A DNA stretch of 64,000 nt from Hanleya hanleyi (taxonomy: Eukaryota; Mollusca; Polyplacophora; Lepidopleurida; Hanleyidae), in assembly GCA_036873755.1 (NCBI GenBank), contig JAVTVY010008113.1:1-64000 (forward strand). Direction: 5' to 3'. Below are positions 34,470 through 42,900 of this stretch, piece after piece. Under the pieces are notes generated by a model, which saw only the letters and a list, made by a program, of their open reading frames with translations, ran no database searches and was not told the DNA's origin. A program made the position numbers and the translations under genes. Numbering within the stretch: position 1 is the stretch's first letter; each line of letters opens with the position of its first letter.

Positions 34470-34606
34470 TGCGTGGTCTCGGTGAGGCAGCTCTTTTATT
34501 CCTACGGTGAGTTGTGCTTTGGCGACCAAGACGCCTCCCGATTCTTTGGTCCGCCATTTCAAGGCTTCTTTGGGTGCCGTACCACCCAAGACATCACCGG
34601 CGACTT
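34470..34606 (-). pseudogene. Minor capsid protein remnant (basic C-terminal part)
   Basis: The minus strand reads LQVAGDVLGGTAPKEALKWRTKESGGVLVAKAQL. The same segment occurs at 43800-43900 as part of a longer reading. From family knowledge this resembles the basic C-terminal part of a Polinton minor capsid protein. Here it is joined directly to the ATPase tail at about 34607, so the penton-type gene and most of the minor capsid gene are deleted. Confidence 0.5.
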
Positions 34607-35217
34607 GCAGTCCACCGCATGTAAACGTGGTGGGTCTCTCCGAAAGATTCCGGTCCGTAGTCGAAGGTGATCGGGGGTGCCTTGCTTGAGGTCGAAGAGC
34701 ATATACCCGTGCTGAGGGGTTGTCGCATCTTTAAAGGCTTCCAACGCAAACGGTGTGCGGCCGGCATACATCTGTCTCGCCAGGTGCAGCAGTTGAGTGG
34801 TATCTCTCGGGTTTTTGAAGACCACCAGGTAGTGGGCATTTAAGCTGATGTTCCGATGTTCTTTGTTTTTTTACTGAACAGATTCTGCACAATGTAGATG
34901 ATGCTGAGCCGTCGATGATGGCTACCTTTGGTAAAGAGTTGGGTGACCCGCGCATCCGTCTCCGCCATGAGATCATCCAGAACCACCAAGGTGTCGGGTT
35001 CCAAATCGGCCAGGTTAGGTAGGCCTTCCACGAACGTGATATGGGCCATTGCTGCATACGCTGCCTGCCATTCTCCATAACACCACACGACTCGGGCAAT
35101 GGGTGGGGTGATCATGCTGTCGGCGTGTTGAAGGAGCTTCCTGGCGAAGTGCGTTTTGCCGGAGCCCGTCGGTCCTGCGATGACGCAAGTGAAGGGATGC
35201 TGCCACCGAGGGTCCAT
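34607..35217 (-). pseudogene. Genome-packaging ATPase (A32/FtsK-HerA type), frame-broken
   Basis: ATG at 35215-35217. Walker A is AGPTGSGKTHF (residues about 15-25), Walker B is TLVVLDDLM (about 72-80), and a downstream IIYIVQNLFS (sensor-like strand) precedes the break. At about 34862 a -1 shift in AAAAAAACAAAGAAC moves the frame. The continuation reads RNISLNAHYLVVFKNPRD, FALEAFKDAT, YMLFDLKQGTPDHLRLR. A second small shift near 34650 precedes the GETHHVYM tail. This family drives DNA into the capsid. The start overlaps the end of the upstream membrane-protein gene. The A run is not in slippery-heptamer phase, so I treat it as a broken gene. Confidence 0.85.
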
Positions 35218-35682
35218 GGGTCGAGCTGTATGCGCTGTCGTGGTAATCCGCTCTTGTAAATTTGGTACGAGTGAACTGGAGTGGTGGTGGGTACAACGTC
35301 GGTCGTCGTTGTCGATGGGCGTTCACTGTGAGTGATGAATTCCGGTGGGTTTTGAGACGCAGTGGGTGTACTTGGTGTAGAGCTCGATGTGGACTGTATA
35401 TTCGGTGTGGAGCTCGATGTGGCTTGTAAACGTGGTGTGGTGCTGATACCTGGGCTCGTTTCGATCACGGGTTTGACTGGTGTAGAGAAGGTCTGTAGAC
35501 TGATTTGACTGCCACTCACAGCTGGAGTTCTAAGTTGGTTAAGTAGAGTGCTGAGATAGACTACGTCGTAAAACACACCTCCGTACAACACACTCAACAG
35601 GGTTAGCAATATCGCCACAAAGCCCACTTGCGCTTTGCGCGTTTTTGAAGACGCTGCTGTTGGTCCATAGCGCTGTGTTCAT
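35112..35682 (-). pseudogene. Polinton single-pass membrane protein (Ser/Thr/Pro-rich)
   Basis: ATG at 35680-35682, matched by the copy at 46186. The two start regions differ by a 2-bp deletion here, so the ATG is out of frame with the rest. The main frame from about 35630 encodes a hydrophobic segment (VGFVAILLTLLSVLYGG) and FYDVVYLSTLL, then a low-complexity Thr/Ser/Pro linker with TPxxQxTSSSTP repeats, then a conserved end, HSYQIYKSGLPRQRIQL. In the other copy TGA follows (ATGA overlap with the ATPase start). Here TGA is TGG, so the frame runs on to 35112 across the ATPase start. Conserved ends with a variable linker suggest a virion membrane or assembly protein. Function unknown. Confidence 0.65.
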
Positions 35683-35722
35683 GATCGAACGTGGAATGAA
35701 GGATGACTGTAGTTGTGTCTGG

Positions 35723-35730
35723 CTTTATAG
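35723..35730 (-). promoter_or_regulatory. TATA box overlapping the integrase stop codon
   Basis: CTATAAAG on the minus strand. The TAA within it is the integrase stop (35725-35727). It lies about 43 bp upstream of the membrane-protein ATG, with TCATTCCACG between. The copy at 45472-45480 keeps the same CTATAAA arrangement. Confidence 0.6.
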
Positions 35731-36786
35731 TCGTTTCACCTGTTTGGCCGCGACCCAGGAATTGAAGGAACTGGGCCAGCCTTGCCATTTCACGAAATGA
35801 AACAGTTTGCCACGGCGTCGCTCGGTTTTCAAAATCTGCTCCACCGTGTAGTATTCTTGCTTTGTTTTTACGACAGGCTGTAATTCCGTCTCGTAAAACG
35901 GTTCCCCTTGAAGATCTTCCAGTTCATAGACTCGCTGCTGTCGGGGTAGGCGGCGTTTAATCAGGAAGTGCTCATCGCTCCAGTTGGGCAAGTAACTTTT
36001 CTCAAATTGACCTTTGACTTTACTGATCCGTACAGGGTCCCCGACCTTGAACACCTCCTTCGTCGTTCGCTGCGATTGCCTGGGGTACAAGACGCGTCGG
36101 ACCTGGGCTTCATTGCGTTGGGTCACGGTAATGGGGGCTCTCTCTATACTCCGGTGATAGGCTCGATTGTAACCACTCACAAGTTTCGGGAGAACATCGA
36201 TGTACCGCCTTGTATTCTTATAGGTGAAATATTTATACATGCGGCCTTTGAATGTTCTGTTGAACCTTTCCACAACGGAAGCCTTGGTCTCGTTGTACGT
36301 ATGGAAGAAAAACACCTTTTGGGCTTTCAGAAACTGTTGGAACGGTCTGTTGAGGAATTCCGTGCCTTCGTCGGTTTGCAAATACAAGGGTTTGCGCCCC
36401 GTCTTGAAGATGTCCTTGAACGCCGCTGTGAGATTCGCCCCCGTTTTCATCCGGATGGGTACCACCCACGCATACTTCGACAGGATATCGATGCACGTCA
36501 AGATATACCGATTCTCATCGTTGTGTTTGGCAAAGGCGCTCATATCGACCAAATCCGCTTGCCACTGGGCATCTATTCCTGCCACGATGACCCGGTTCCG
36601 TAGAAAATGGCGACGGACAGATCGGTGTAAGGTATAGGTGTCTTGTTTTTTTAACCAATCTCGGACTTGGGCACGTTCTATCCCCTGGGGTTTGGCCCTT
36701 CGATAGAGAGCCGACCATGCACTATAGGCCGCCGGACTGTTGGGACTGTAGTATAAGTTATCCAACACCTTTTCCCAGCTCTTCAT
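35725..36786 (-). CDS. Polinton integrase (retroviral-type rve core plus chromodomain)
   Basis: An intact 353-residue frame. An N-terminal zinc-binding-type region is not obvious. The catalytic core follows: WQADLVDM (first Asp, about residue 78), YLQTDEGTEF (second Asp, about 138) and NETKASVVERFNRTFKGRMY (Glu, about 170), the D,D-35-E arrangement of retroviral and Ginger/Polinton integrases. C-terminal: an SH3-like part (FKVGDPVRISKVKG) and a chromodomain (EYYTVEQIL...FHFVKWQGW). The enzyme should insert the element and make the 6-bp target duplication seen at its ends. A TATA box lies at 36821-36829. It is the only full-length virus-like gene here without a frame break. Confidence 0.93.
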   Translation of the reverse strand: MKSWEKVLDNLYYSPNSPAAYSAWSALYRRAKPQGIERAQVRDWLKKQDTYTLHRSVRRHFLRNRVIVAGIDAQWQADLVDMSAFAKHNDENRYILTCIDILSKYAWVVPIRMKTGANLTAAFKDIFKTGRKPLYLQTDEGTEFLNRPFQQFLKAQKVFFFHTYNETKASVVERFNRTFKGRMYKYFTYKNTRRYIDVLPKLVSGYNRAYHRSIERAPITVTQRNEAQVRRVLYPRQSQRTTKEVFKVGDPVRISKVKGQFEKSYLPNWSDEHFLIKRRLPRQQRVYELEDLQGEPFYETELQPVVKTKQEYYTVEQILKTERRRGKLFHFVKWQGWPSSFNSWVAAKQVKRL

Positions 36787-36820
36787 GGTGACAAATGATG
36801 ATGGACCCTGGCTCTATCCT

Positions 36821-36829
36821 TTATTTATA
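36821..36829 (-). promoter_or_regulatory. TATA box of the integrase gene
   Basis: TATAAATAA on the minus strand, about 38 bp upstream of the ATG at 36784-36786, with TCATCATTTG in the initiator position. Confidence 0.55.
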
Positions 36830-37286
36830 ACGGTATATCTTGGGCCGGAGTTTCTTTCTGATTTTCTTCTTCGGCTTCTACCAGCATCTTGCCCATGGTA
36901 CCAGTCCAACTCGTCTGATGACCGCTCTTCGTAAGCACTTGATCTACATCTGCCACGGCATCTTCCAATGCAGGCCATAGAACAGGGTGAAGGGTAAAAT
37001 GCACTGTACCCCCATCTAGCTGAGCTAATTGAGCAAAGAAGGGTCCGCGTCGGATGTACACATCGTGACACAAGTGGATGAGGTCGCCGTCCAGTTCAAC
37101 AGACAACACCCTTTTGAATTTGGTCCAGCCCTCCCGGGACAGACGAATATGAGCCGGGCACGGTTGTGTAAGGTGTGCATCACAGATGTCTCCTACCTCC
37201 TCCATGATATCGACCGTATCCGCATAGACGTGCAGGAAAACCTCGGGGGTTAAGCTGAGAAACGCCCGTACTATATGCTCCGTCAT
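36825..37286 (-). CDS. Small Polinton protein, paralogue 1 (family S)
   Basis: 153 residues, intact. MTEHIVRAFLSLTPEVFLHVY at the N-terminus, GWTKFKRVLSVELDGDLIHL in the middle, VHFTLHPVLWPALEDAVADVDQVL in the C-terminal half, and an acidic/polar tail. It shares the GWTKFKRVLSxELDGxLIH core and spacing with the neighbour at 37341-38305 and with the fragments at 44606-44710 and 60330-60709. No signal peptide, membrane segment or known motif. The conserved pattern in four copies argues for a real protein. Function unknown. It lies just upstream of the integrase, and its promoter carries the ATACGAGAGACAGTCA motif (37313-37333). Confidence 0.75.
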   Translation of the reverse strand: MTEHIVRAFLSLTPEVFLHVYADTVDIMEEVGDICDAHLTQPCPAHIRLSREGWTKFKRVLSVELDGDLIHLCHDVYIRRGPFFAQLAQLDGGTVHFTLHPVLWPALEDAVADVDQVLTKSGHQTSWTGTMGKMLVEAEEENQKETPAQDIPL

Positions 37287-37312
37287 GGTCAGTACGTGAA
37301 TGGTACAAGATT

Positions 37313-37333
37313 TGACTGTCTCTCGTATTCATA
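37313..37333 (-). promoter_or_regulatory. Core promoter motif of family S gene, paralogue 1
   Basis: Minus strand: TATGAATACGAGAGACAGTC followed by A. The same TATA-ACGAG-CAGTCA module occurs at 38343-38363, 38421-38440 and 44679-44696. Confidence 0.55.
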
Positions 37334-37340
37334 GGGAGAA

Positions 37341-38305
37341 TTATGACGTGAGATCAAAGGATCCGGTGGTCGCGTCACTAGGCTGACAGTCTAGCCGGAT
37401 AATCAATGGCATCGTCGTCTGCCTCCGCTTCATCGCTGGGTTTGGTATTTGTTCGTTGGGTTCTGCCACCGCTTCACTCAGGGCACGAGCCCAGCCCAAC
37501 TGAACAGCTGACCGGTCGTCCGGTGTAACCAGCTGGTCCACGATAGGCACCACTTTCTCGAAGGCTGTCCACAGATCGGGGTCTAGGGTGAAGCTTCGCG
37601 TAGGGTCCTGGTAACGGCCCAGGCGTGGGAAGAAGGGTCCACGGTGTACGCAGATGGCATTGTCTATGTGGATGAGGTTTCCGTCGAGCTCACCGCTCAA
37701 CACCCGTTTAAATTTGGTCCAGCCGTCACGGTGTAGCGTAACCGTATTCGATACGGTCTCAGCGCGCGACCAGCAAACATCTCCACGGTCTTCAACGATG
37801 GTGACTTTATCTTCATAGACATGTAACCCCACCCGGGGTGTAAGGGGAAGGATGGCTCGTAGCGTGCAAGATCTATGGTGTTACGTTTCGTAACTTGTGT
37901 CTAATTCCGCTTAACCCGGGGCTAGGGGCCGTATGAAGCCATGTACTTCAAGATCCTCATGGTACTCATATGAACAGTCACAGTCAAAGCGTGACTGAGA
38001 TATATCATTCTTTAGATGACGACTTTACAACGAATATTATGGATTAAGAATACTGATCAGCAATACGGATTTGATAGTTTTGGAACATCATGATGTCTTG
38101 CCGGCATCATTGAAAACTGTTGACCGCTTCTCTCTTGCAGGAAACAAGCTTATGTTTATGTATACTATGATTGTCTTTTTGAATTTGGTCCTAATGCTGT
38201 TGTATGGAATAGGTCTTTGGATTATGGACGCGGATATTCTCTAATGGACGACGGCTGAATTACGAATGATGGACTAGACGCTTGTAATCGTAGGACTGGT
38301 GACAT
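37341..38305 (-). pseudogene. Small Polinton protein, paralogue 2 (family S), split by insertion
   Basis: The start ATG (38303-38305) and the first few codons lie right of a 426-430-bp Penelope-like insertion. The rest continues in the same frame from 37862 to 37341: PLTPRVGLHVYEDKV, GWTKFKRVLSGELDGNLIHI, FTLDPDLWTAFEKV, and a C-terminal tail with MKRRQT. The N-terminal residues encoded right of the insertion match the start of paralogue 1, so the gene was intact before the insertion. Tandem placement next to 36825-37286 shows a local duplication. Function unknown. Confidence 0.75.
37863..38288 (+). mobile_element. 5'-truncated Penelope-like copy inside family S gene
   Basis: It begins within the last codons of the reverse transcriptase (VQDLW.YVS, stop TAA) and follows 19743-20174 closely to the terminal CTTGTAAT. 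CGTAG flanks both sides (37858-37862, 38289-38293). It is either a 5-bp target duplication or microhomology, because the element itself also contains CGTAG at that point. Confidence 0.8.
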
Positions 38306-38342
38306 GGTTGACCCAATGACGAACGGTGAATGACACACACTC

Positions 38343-38440
38343 TGACTGTCTCTCGTATTTATGGTCAGGTCCCTCGGTGACATGGTTGACGCAATGACGA
38401 TCGGTGAATGACGCACACTGTGACTGACCCTCGTATATAT
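38343..38440 (-). promoter_or_regulatory. Duplicated core promoter of family S gene, paralogue 2
   Basis: Two direct copies about 78 bp apart. Each has TATA (CATAAATACGAGAGACAGTC at 38343-38363; ATATATACGAGGGTCAGTCA at 38421-38440), then GTGTGCGTCATTCACCG and a downstream ACCATGTCACC start context. Only the inner copy leads into the gene. Confidence 0.55.
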
Positions 38441-38498
38441 CGGTTGCACATAAGAGCATCTGTGGAGGCTCTGAAGAGCCGTTCTTTTTCTGTCGCTG

Positions 38499-38825
38499 TC
38501 ATTGCCACAGCGTCAGGGTCAATAGGGCAAAGACCATTACTAGGCCAGCGAACCGTCGCTGGTTCCGACGTGAGCGCTCGTGGTCCATAGTCCGGGCATC
38601 AAGGATGGCTGTCATAGTCCAGTAGTGGTGAGTGATAGCACACCTCTCCATCGAGTGCACTCTGTCGAAGACCGCTTCTGTGAACTCTTTCAGGATCTGG
38701 CGTCGCCCCTCGTTGTCGTCACCATCAGCAAACATGGACCGAATCACTGCTCGGTAATCCGTGAGTGAATTAACCACGGTCGCATGCTGTAAAATGCGAG
38801 TCGCATAGGGATGGGTGTCCGTCAT
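38499..38825 (-). CDS. Small tail-anchored Polinton protein
   Basis: 108 residues from the ATG at 38823-38825. A helix-rich soluble part (HATVVNSLTDYRAVIRSMF, RRQILKEFTEAVFDRVHSMERC) is followed by a basic stretch (DHERSRRNQRRFAG) and a terminal hydrophobic segment (LVMVFALLTLTLWQ), so it is probably a tail-anchored membrane protein. It is conserved with the broken copy at 182-682. An ATG further upstream (38894) is less likely, because the TATA box (38873-38879) lies downstream of it. It is the first gene of the element's minus-strand block. The overall look (helical bundle plus tail anchor) is one viral apoptosis or membrane regulators can have, but I see no diagnostic motif and assign no function. 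Confidence 0.7.
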   Translation of the reverse strand: MTDTHPYATRILQHATVVNSLTDYRAVIRSMFADGDDNEGRRQILKEFTEAVFDRVHSMERCAITHHYWTMTAILDARTMDHERSRRNQRRFAGLVMVFALLTLTLWQ

Positions 38826-39112
38826 GGCTCTGCAACCGTAGGAATGGGGGGTGTGGGATCCAGAGGGACGTGTTTTATAGACCATGTCACACATGCGCGC
38901 CTATACGTAGCTCTACGGGTGTAGTCTGTGATACGTACTATCCTGATTGGTTAATCCAAAAAGAGAGCAAAAACAACAACAACAAAGATTAAAGGTCAAT
39001 CGTTTTATTAGCCCCTCCATCACAGCACATCCACGCTGGAGGAACCGCTATGGGTGTGTTTACATGCGGCTGTTAAAGGATAAAAGTTAAAGCTCATGTC
39101 AGCGGTTAAGGG
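38826..39112. other. Promoter of tail-anchored gene and 3' end of a lost upstream gene
   Basis: TATAAAA (minus) at 38873-38879, GGATCCCACACCCCCCATTCC before the ATG. An AATAAAACG-type signal (minus) at about 39001-39008 lies in a segment (TTTTATTAGCCCCTCCATCACAGCACATCC) that recurs at 11483-11510 and 56905-56945. An upstream minus-strand gene was therefore present and is now deleted up to the TIR. Confidence 0.45.
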
Positions 39113-40750
39113 TAAAGACCAGGAAGACGGCGAGTGGAGACTCGTCCAACACCTATAGATTAAGTTTATTACTATAAGTTCCATGGTTTCATGTATTTTT
39201 TCGTGCCAATACGGTTCTGGGGAAAACTGGGGGTTCCCCACTGGCCATTTGACATGGATAAATAGATGGTAATATTGTCGGAGACCCTCCTCTATACATG
39301 GATGCTTCGGAAGGATGGATACAGGCTATCTATTGGCCCGCAGAGGGCCGAGCCATGCCCTTTGACCTTTTGACCTGGTTGTGACCTTTGACCTTTTGAC
39401 CCGAAATTCACCCGCGAACTTCCGGTGATGCCGCGCCGGCGTGCGTCCGGATAACTCTCGCGCGCTGCGGCCGGGCCGGGCCGGGCCGGGCCGGGCCGGG
39501 GAAAACCCGGATGGAAAATCCCTACGTCTAAAGGAAAATTGGAACTCTTCTGGGTTTGGAGGTAGTTTTAGTGAAACCGGAAGTGACGTCACACACTTGC
39601 GCAGAACCCACCACAATGAATGACCCGGATGTAAACATGTCCGCGGATGAATGAACAGGTCAGTACATGCATTCCTATCATTCAAATGACCTTGAACTAG
39701 AGTGATCACGTGACCTCTCCGTGATGGAAAAAACACAGAACCAAGTCAGTACATGCATGCCATATACCCAGGTCATGCCCGATTCACGCAGACCGGAAGT
39801 GACGTCATACACCTGCGCACTCCCCGTGATGGAAAAACCCCAGAACCAAGTCACTACATGCATTCCATAAAGTCAGACGAGGTCAAAATACTCGCTTCTG
39901 AATGGCTGTCAAAGGTCACGATATGCAAATTTTTTAGGTCAAAGGTCAATGATAGTGAATATACGCACTCTATACTGGAGGTCAAAGGTCAATGGGAGTC
40001 AATATACGCCCTTGATAGGAGTTTTCCTCTATTGTAGGGGTAAAGTCCGTGTTCCGCTTTTTATGTTTTCGGGACAAATCCTAAATTTACATACAGCCAC
40101 CCATGACTTGATAGGCAGACCCCGATAAGCCCGGGGACCGATATTAGCCTTTTGGGATAGGGTTGATAGGAGTTTTCCCCTATTTTAGGGGTAAAGTTCG
40201 TGTTCCGCTTTTTATATTTTCGGGACAAATCCTAATTTTACATACACCCACTCCCCCACCCTACCTCTCTCAGCAGGCCCCGATAAGCCAGGGACCGATA
40301 TTAGCCCTTTGGGATAGGGTTGATAGGAGTTTTCCCCTATTTTAGGGGTAAAATCCGTGTTCCGCTTCTTATATTTTCGGGACAAATCCTAAATGTACAC
40401 ACACCCACCCATGACTGAATGGCCCTGGAAGAGCGCTTCACTTTGACATCTCACTCGACCCAATCAGTCCACTAGGGGCCCCTCTCGCCCCTGAAGATTG
40501 CCGAATATTCTCATGAAAACCCACGTATTTGGGACTACTTTCTGCCCGCGGAGGCAGACCGCATCACCGCCAAACCACATCACCGCGGAGGAATCCCCTA
40601 ACATGTCTAAACATGATCCAAGGTTAGAGACGGGATGAAAGGATACAGGTCAGCTCAAATGCCCTCATTGACCTTTGACCTCTGTCACGTGATATGCAAA
40701 TTTCCGAGGTCAAAGGTCAACTTGCGCTGTAATGCACTCTGTATACTACT
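39113..40750. repeat. Right terminal inverted repeat of Polinton B
   Basis: Pairs with 30334-32279 but is about 310 bp shorter, because it has one rather than two 284-bp units. It carries perfect AGGTCAAAGGTCA sites at 39382-39394, 39936-39948, 39979-39991, 40669-40681 and 40707-40719 (either strand), three 155-bp units (about 40020-40420) and an expanded (CCGGG)n run at about 39470-39500 that the left arm lacks. Confidence 0.85.
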
Positions 40751-40756
40751 CATGGA
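40751..40756. repeat. Right target-site duplication of Polinton B (CATGGA)
   Basis: Matches 30328-30333 (CATAGA) at five of six positions. Confidence 0.6.
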
Positions 40757-41769
40757 TATCCAGCCACCCCATGTTTAATTGTAATTTTCTGTATGTTCAT
40801 CCCTCTAGATGCATCTTAGATATGTCTGGTAGTCTAATCGGCTAAAATAAAAAACAGTTCCCCACTTCTTAGTTGAATGTTGTCGAACTTTCACCTAAAC
40901 ACGCTTGTACAGGTTGTGAGGAGCAGTAACTTTCACACTTTATTTTCTTATATGACGAAACTATGGTTTATACTAGTATGATTCTTGTGTGAATATAACC
41001 ACCAACATCCCTAATGTTCCATGAAATACAGTTTATTTATAAAATAATAATTTGAGACTTTATCCAGGAATCGCAAAGTAAGGCTAGGTAGACAGATGAC
41101 TCCGAGTGGAGCCTTTTATACCTCCAAGAGCGAGCGAGTACCCCTAGAGGTGTACTATCGATTGTATGCCGTGAACTATCCCTTCACCGTGCCAAAACTC
41201 TCCTACCCTTCAATCTGCTTCATATGCACCATTTATCATACATGTATATGGCTCTGGTTGCCAGCGATTGGCATTTCATTGTATGTATCTTAATTAATTG
41301 TATATCCATTAATTCAATACATCCCCTGTAGCCTTAATCAATTAAACATTTAAGGCTCATTCACTCTGTTTATTCAGCAGAATGCAAGTATAGTAAAATA
41401 CCCGATGTATGCAGGTTGACCTTTGACCTTAGGGACATCACTTCCCGTTCCGGTCATATGATCGGAAGTGACCTTTGACCCTGCGCATGCACAAAATACC
41501 GAATGGAATGGTGCACAAGCGTAAAAGGTCACTTCCGGTCACATGACCGGGACATGATCGGAAGAGGAATTGACGTCACCAAGGTCAACAGGCATTCATC
41601 TAGCCTTTTCGAACTGGCATTATCGTGATCCATATGTCTAGATCCCTTTCAGAACTAGGTTGTGACGTCACAAAGTTCTATGCAAATTCCAAAAGTCAAT
41701 GTGCATCTACGTGCCATTTTAGAACGTGGGTATTCCTTGAACTAGTTAACTAAGGTATACAAATATAAA
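40757..41769. other. Intergenic, no gene; scattered DR1/ETS-like words
   Basis: No gene seen. Another AGGTCAAAGGTCA site (41417-41429, minus) and repeated (A)CTTCCGGTCA-type words near 41440-41570 suggest a remnant of TIR-like sequence. About 41118-41150 is the reverse complement of a segment near 28890-28930. Confidence 0.35.
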
Positions 41770-42900
41770 TGGGCCTTTTCAGTACCAGGTCTCTCAATAT
41801 ACGTCATCAAACATGGTCCTCGAGAATACCGCCAACAGTATGTAAAGCATAATGACAAGTGGGAAGCCCCTCCCTCTCTCACCCTTTTCTCTACCTGTCC
41901 TATACCGAGAACCAGAGGACATAGAGACATAGGCATTTGGACCCAGGCTTCCACCCAAGGCAATGTGGTGTGAAGATTATGGCTGTGCACGAGCAACCGG
42001 AAGTGGAATACTGTTCGGAGAACCAGTGGAGCTAGGGAATTGTGGATTTCACCAAATGAGTCTCCTGGACCCAGGCTGCCGCCGTAGGATAGTGTGGGTT
42101 GAGGAATAGAGCAACCGAAAGGGGAAAACTGAACCGATAACCAGAGGGCCTAGAGACGAGGGACTTTCACCAAATGAGTCGCCTGGAACCAGGCTTCCAA
42201 CCTAGGGTAGTGTGGGGTGAGAAACATGGCTACACATGCGCTACCGGAAGTGCAACACTGACCGGAGAACCACAACGCCTACAGACATGGGAATTTCACC
42301 AAATGAGTCGCCTGACCCCAGGCTTCCACCCTGGGGTAAAGTGGGTTGAGGAATAGGGATGCGCAACCGGAAGTGGAACACTTTACGGAAAACCAGAGAG
42401 GCTACATAGTTGGGGATTTCACGAAATGGGTCGCCTGGACCCAGGCTTCCGTCCTAGGGTAGTGCAGGGTGAGCGATAGGGCTGCGTCTGGTCAATCGGA
42501 AGTGGAACACTGTACGGAGAACCAGAGGGGCTACAGAAATCGGGATTTCAAAAAATGGGTCGCCTGGACCCCGGCTTTCGCCCTAGGGTAGTGTGGGGTG
42601 GAGAATAGGGCTGCGCATGTGCAACCAGAAGTGAAATACTGTGCGGAAAACCAGAGAGATTAGAGAGATGGGGATTTCACCAAATGAGATGCCAGTACGC
42701 CCTGGGGTAGTGCTGGGGAAGAGGAACACTGTACGAAGAATCAGAAGAGCTAGAGACACTCAGATTTAAAAAAATGAGTCCTGCACCAAGGCTTCCGCAC
42801 TCGGGCAGTGTGGGGTGAGGATTAGGGCTGCGGACAATGTATCCAGAACCAGAGGACCTTAAGACATGGGATTTCACTGTTTGAGTCGCCTGTGAGGGTT
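41770..42900. repeat. ~124-bp tandem array, nine degenerate units
   Basis: Each unit has CACCAAATGAGTCGCCTGGACCCAGGCTTCC, a TAGTGTGGGGTGAG block, GCAACCGGAAGTG and GGAGAACCAGAGGGCCTAGAGAC. It is the reverse complement of the family at 8641-10330. No coding capacity. Confidence 0.75.

Larger units (their letters stand above)
30334..40750 (-). mobile_element. Polinton/Maverick element B, 10.4 kb, PolB-less
   Basis: Bounded by inverted repeats whose outer ends both read AGTAGTA(A/T)ACAGAGTG. All core genes are on the minus strand: tail-anchored protein, two small paralogues, integrase, membrane protein, ATPase, minor-capsid remnant, major capsid protein, protease fragment. Complete animal Polintons are usually 15-20 kb. 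This one lacks PolB and penton and has several frame breaks, so it would need help to move. Its integrase frame is intact. A truncated Penelope-like copy is inserted at 37863-38288. Confidence 0.8.

Noticed and set aside
34845..34875. Programmed -1 ribosomal frameshift at AAAAAAAC in the ATPase gene
   Set aside because: The run is not in X-XXY-YYZ phase for the zero frame and no obvious downstream stem was seen. A simple deletion or sequencing error is more economical.
35968..36637. Plus-strand open frames of 211 and 137 residues
   Set aside because: Antisense shadows of the intact integrase gene.
37858..37862. CGTAG as a proven target-site duplication
   Set aside because: The Penelope-like sequence itself contains CGTAG at that point (19738-19742), so microhomology cannot be told from duplication.
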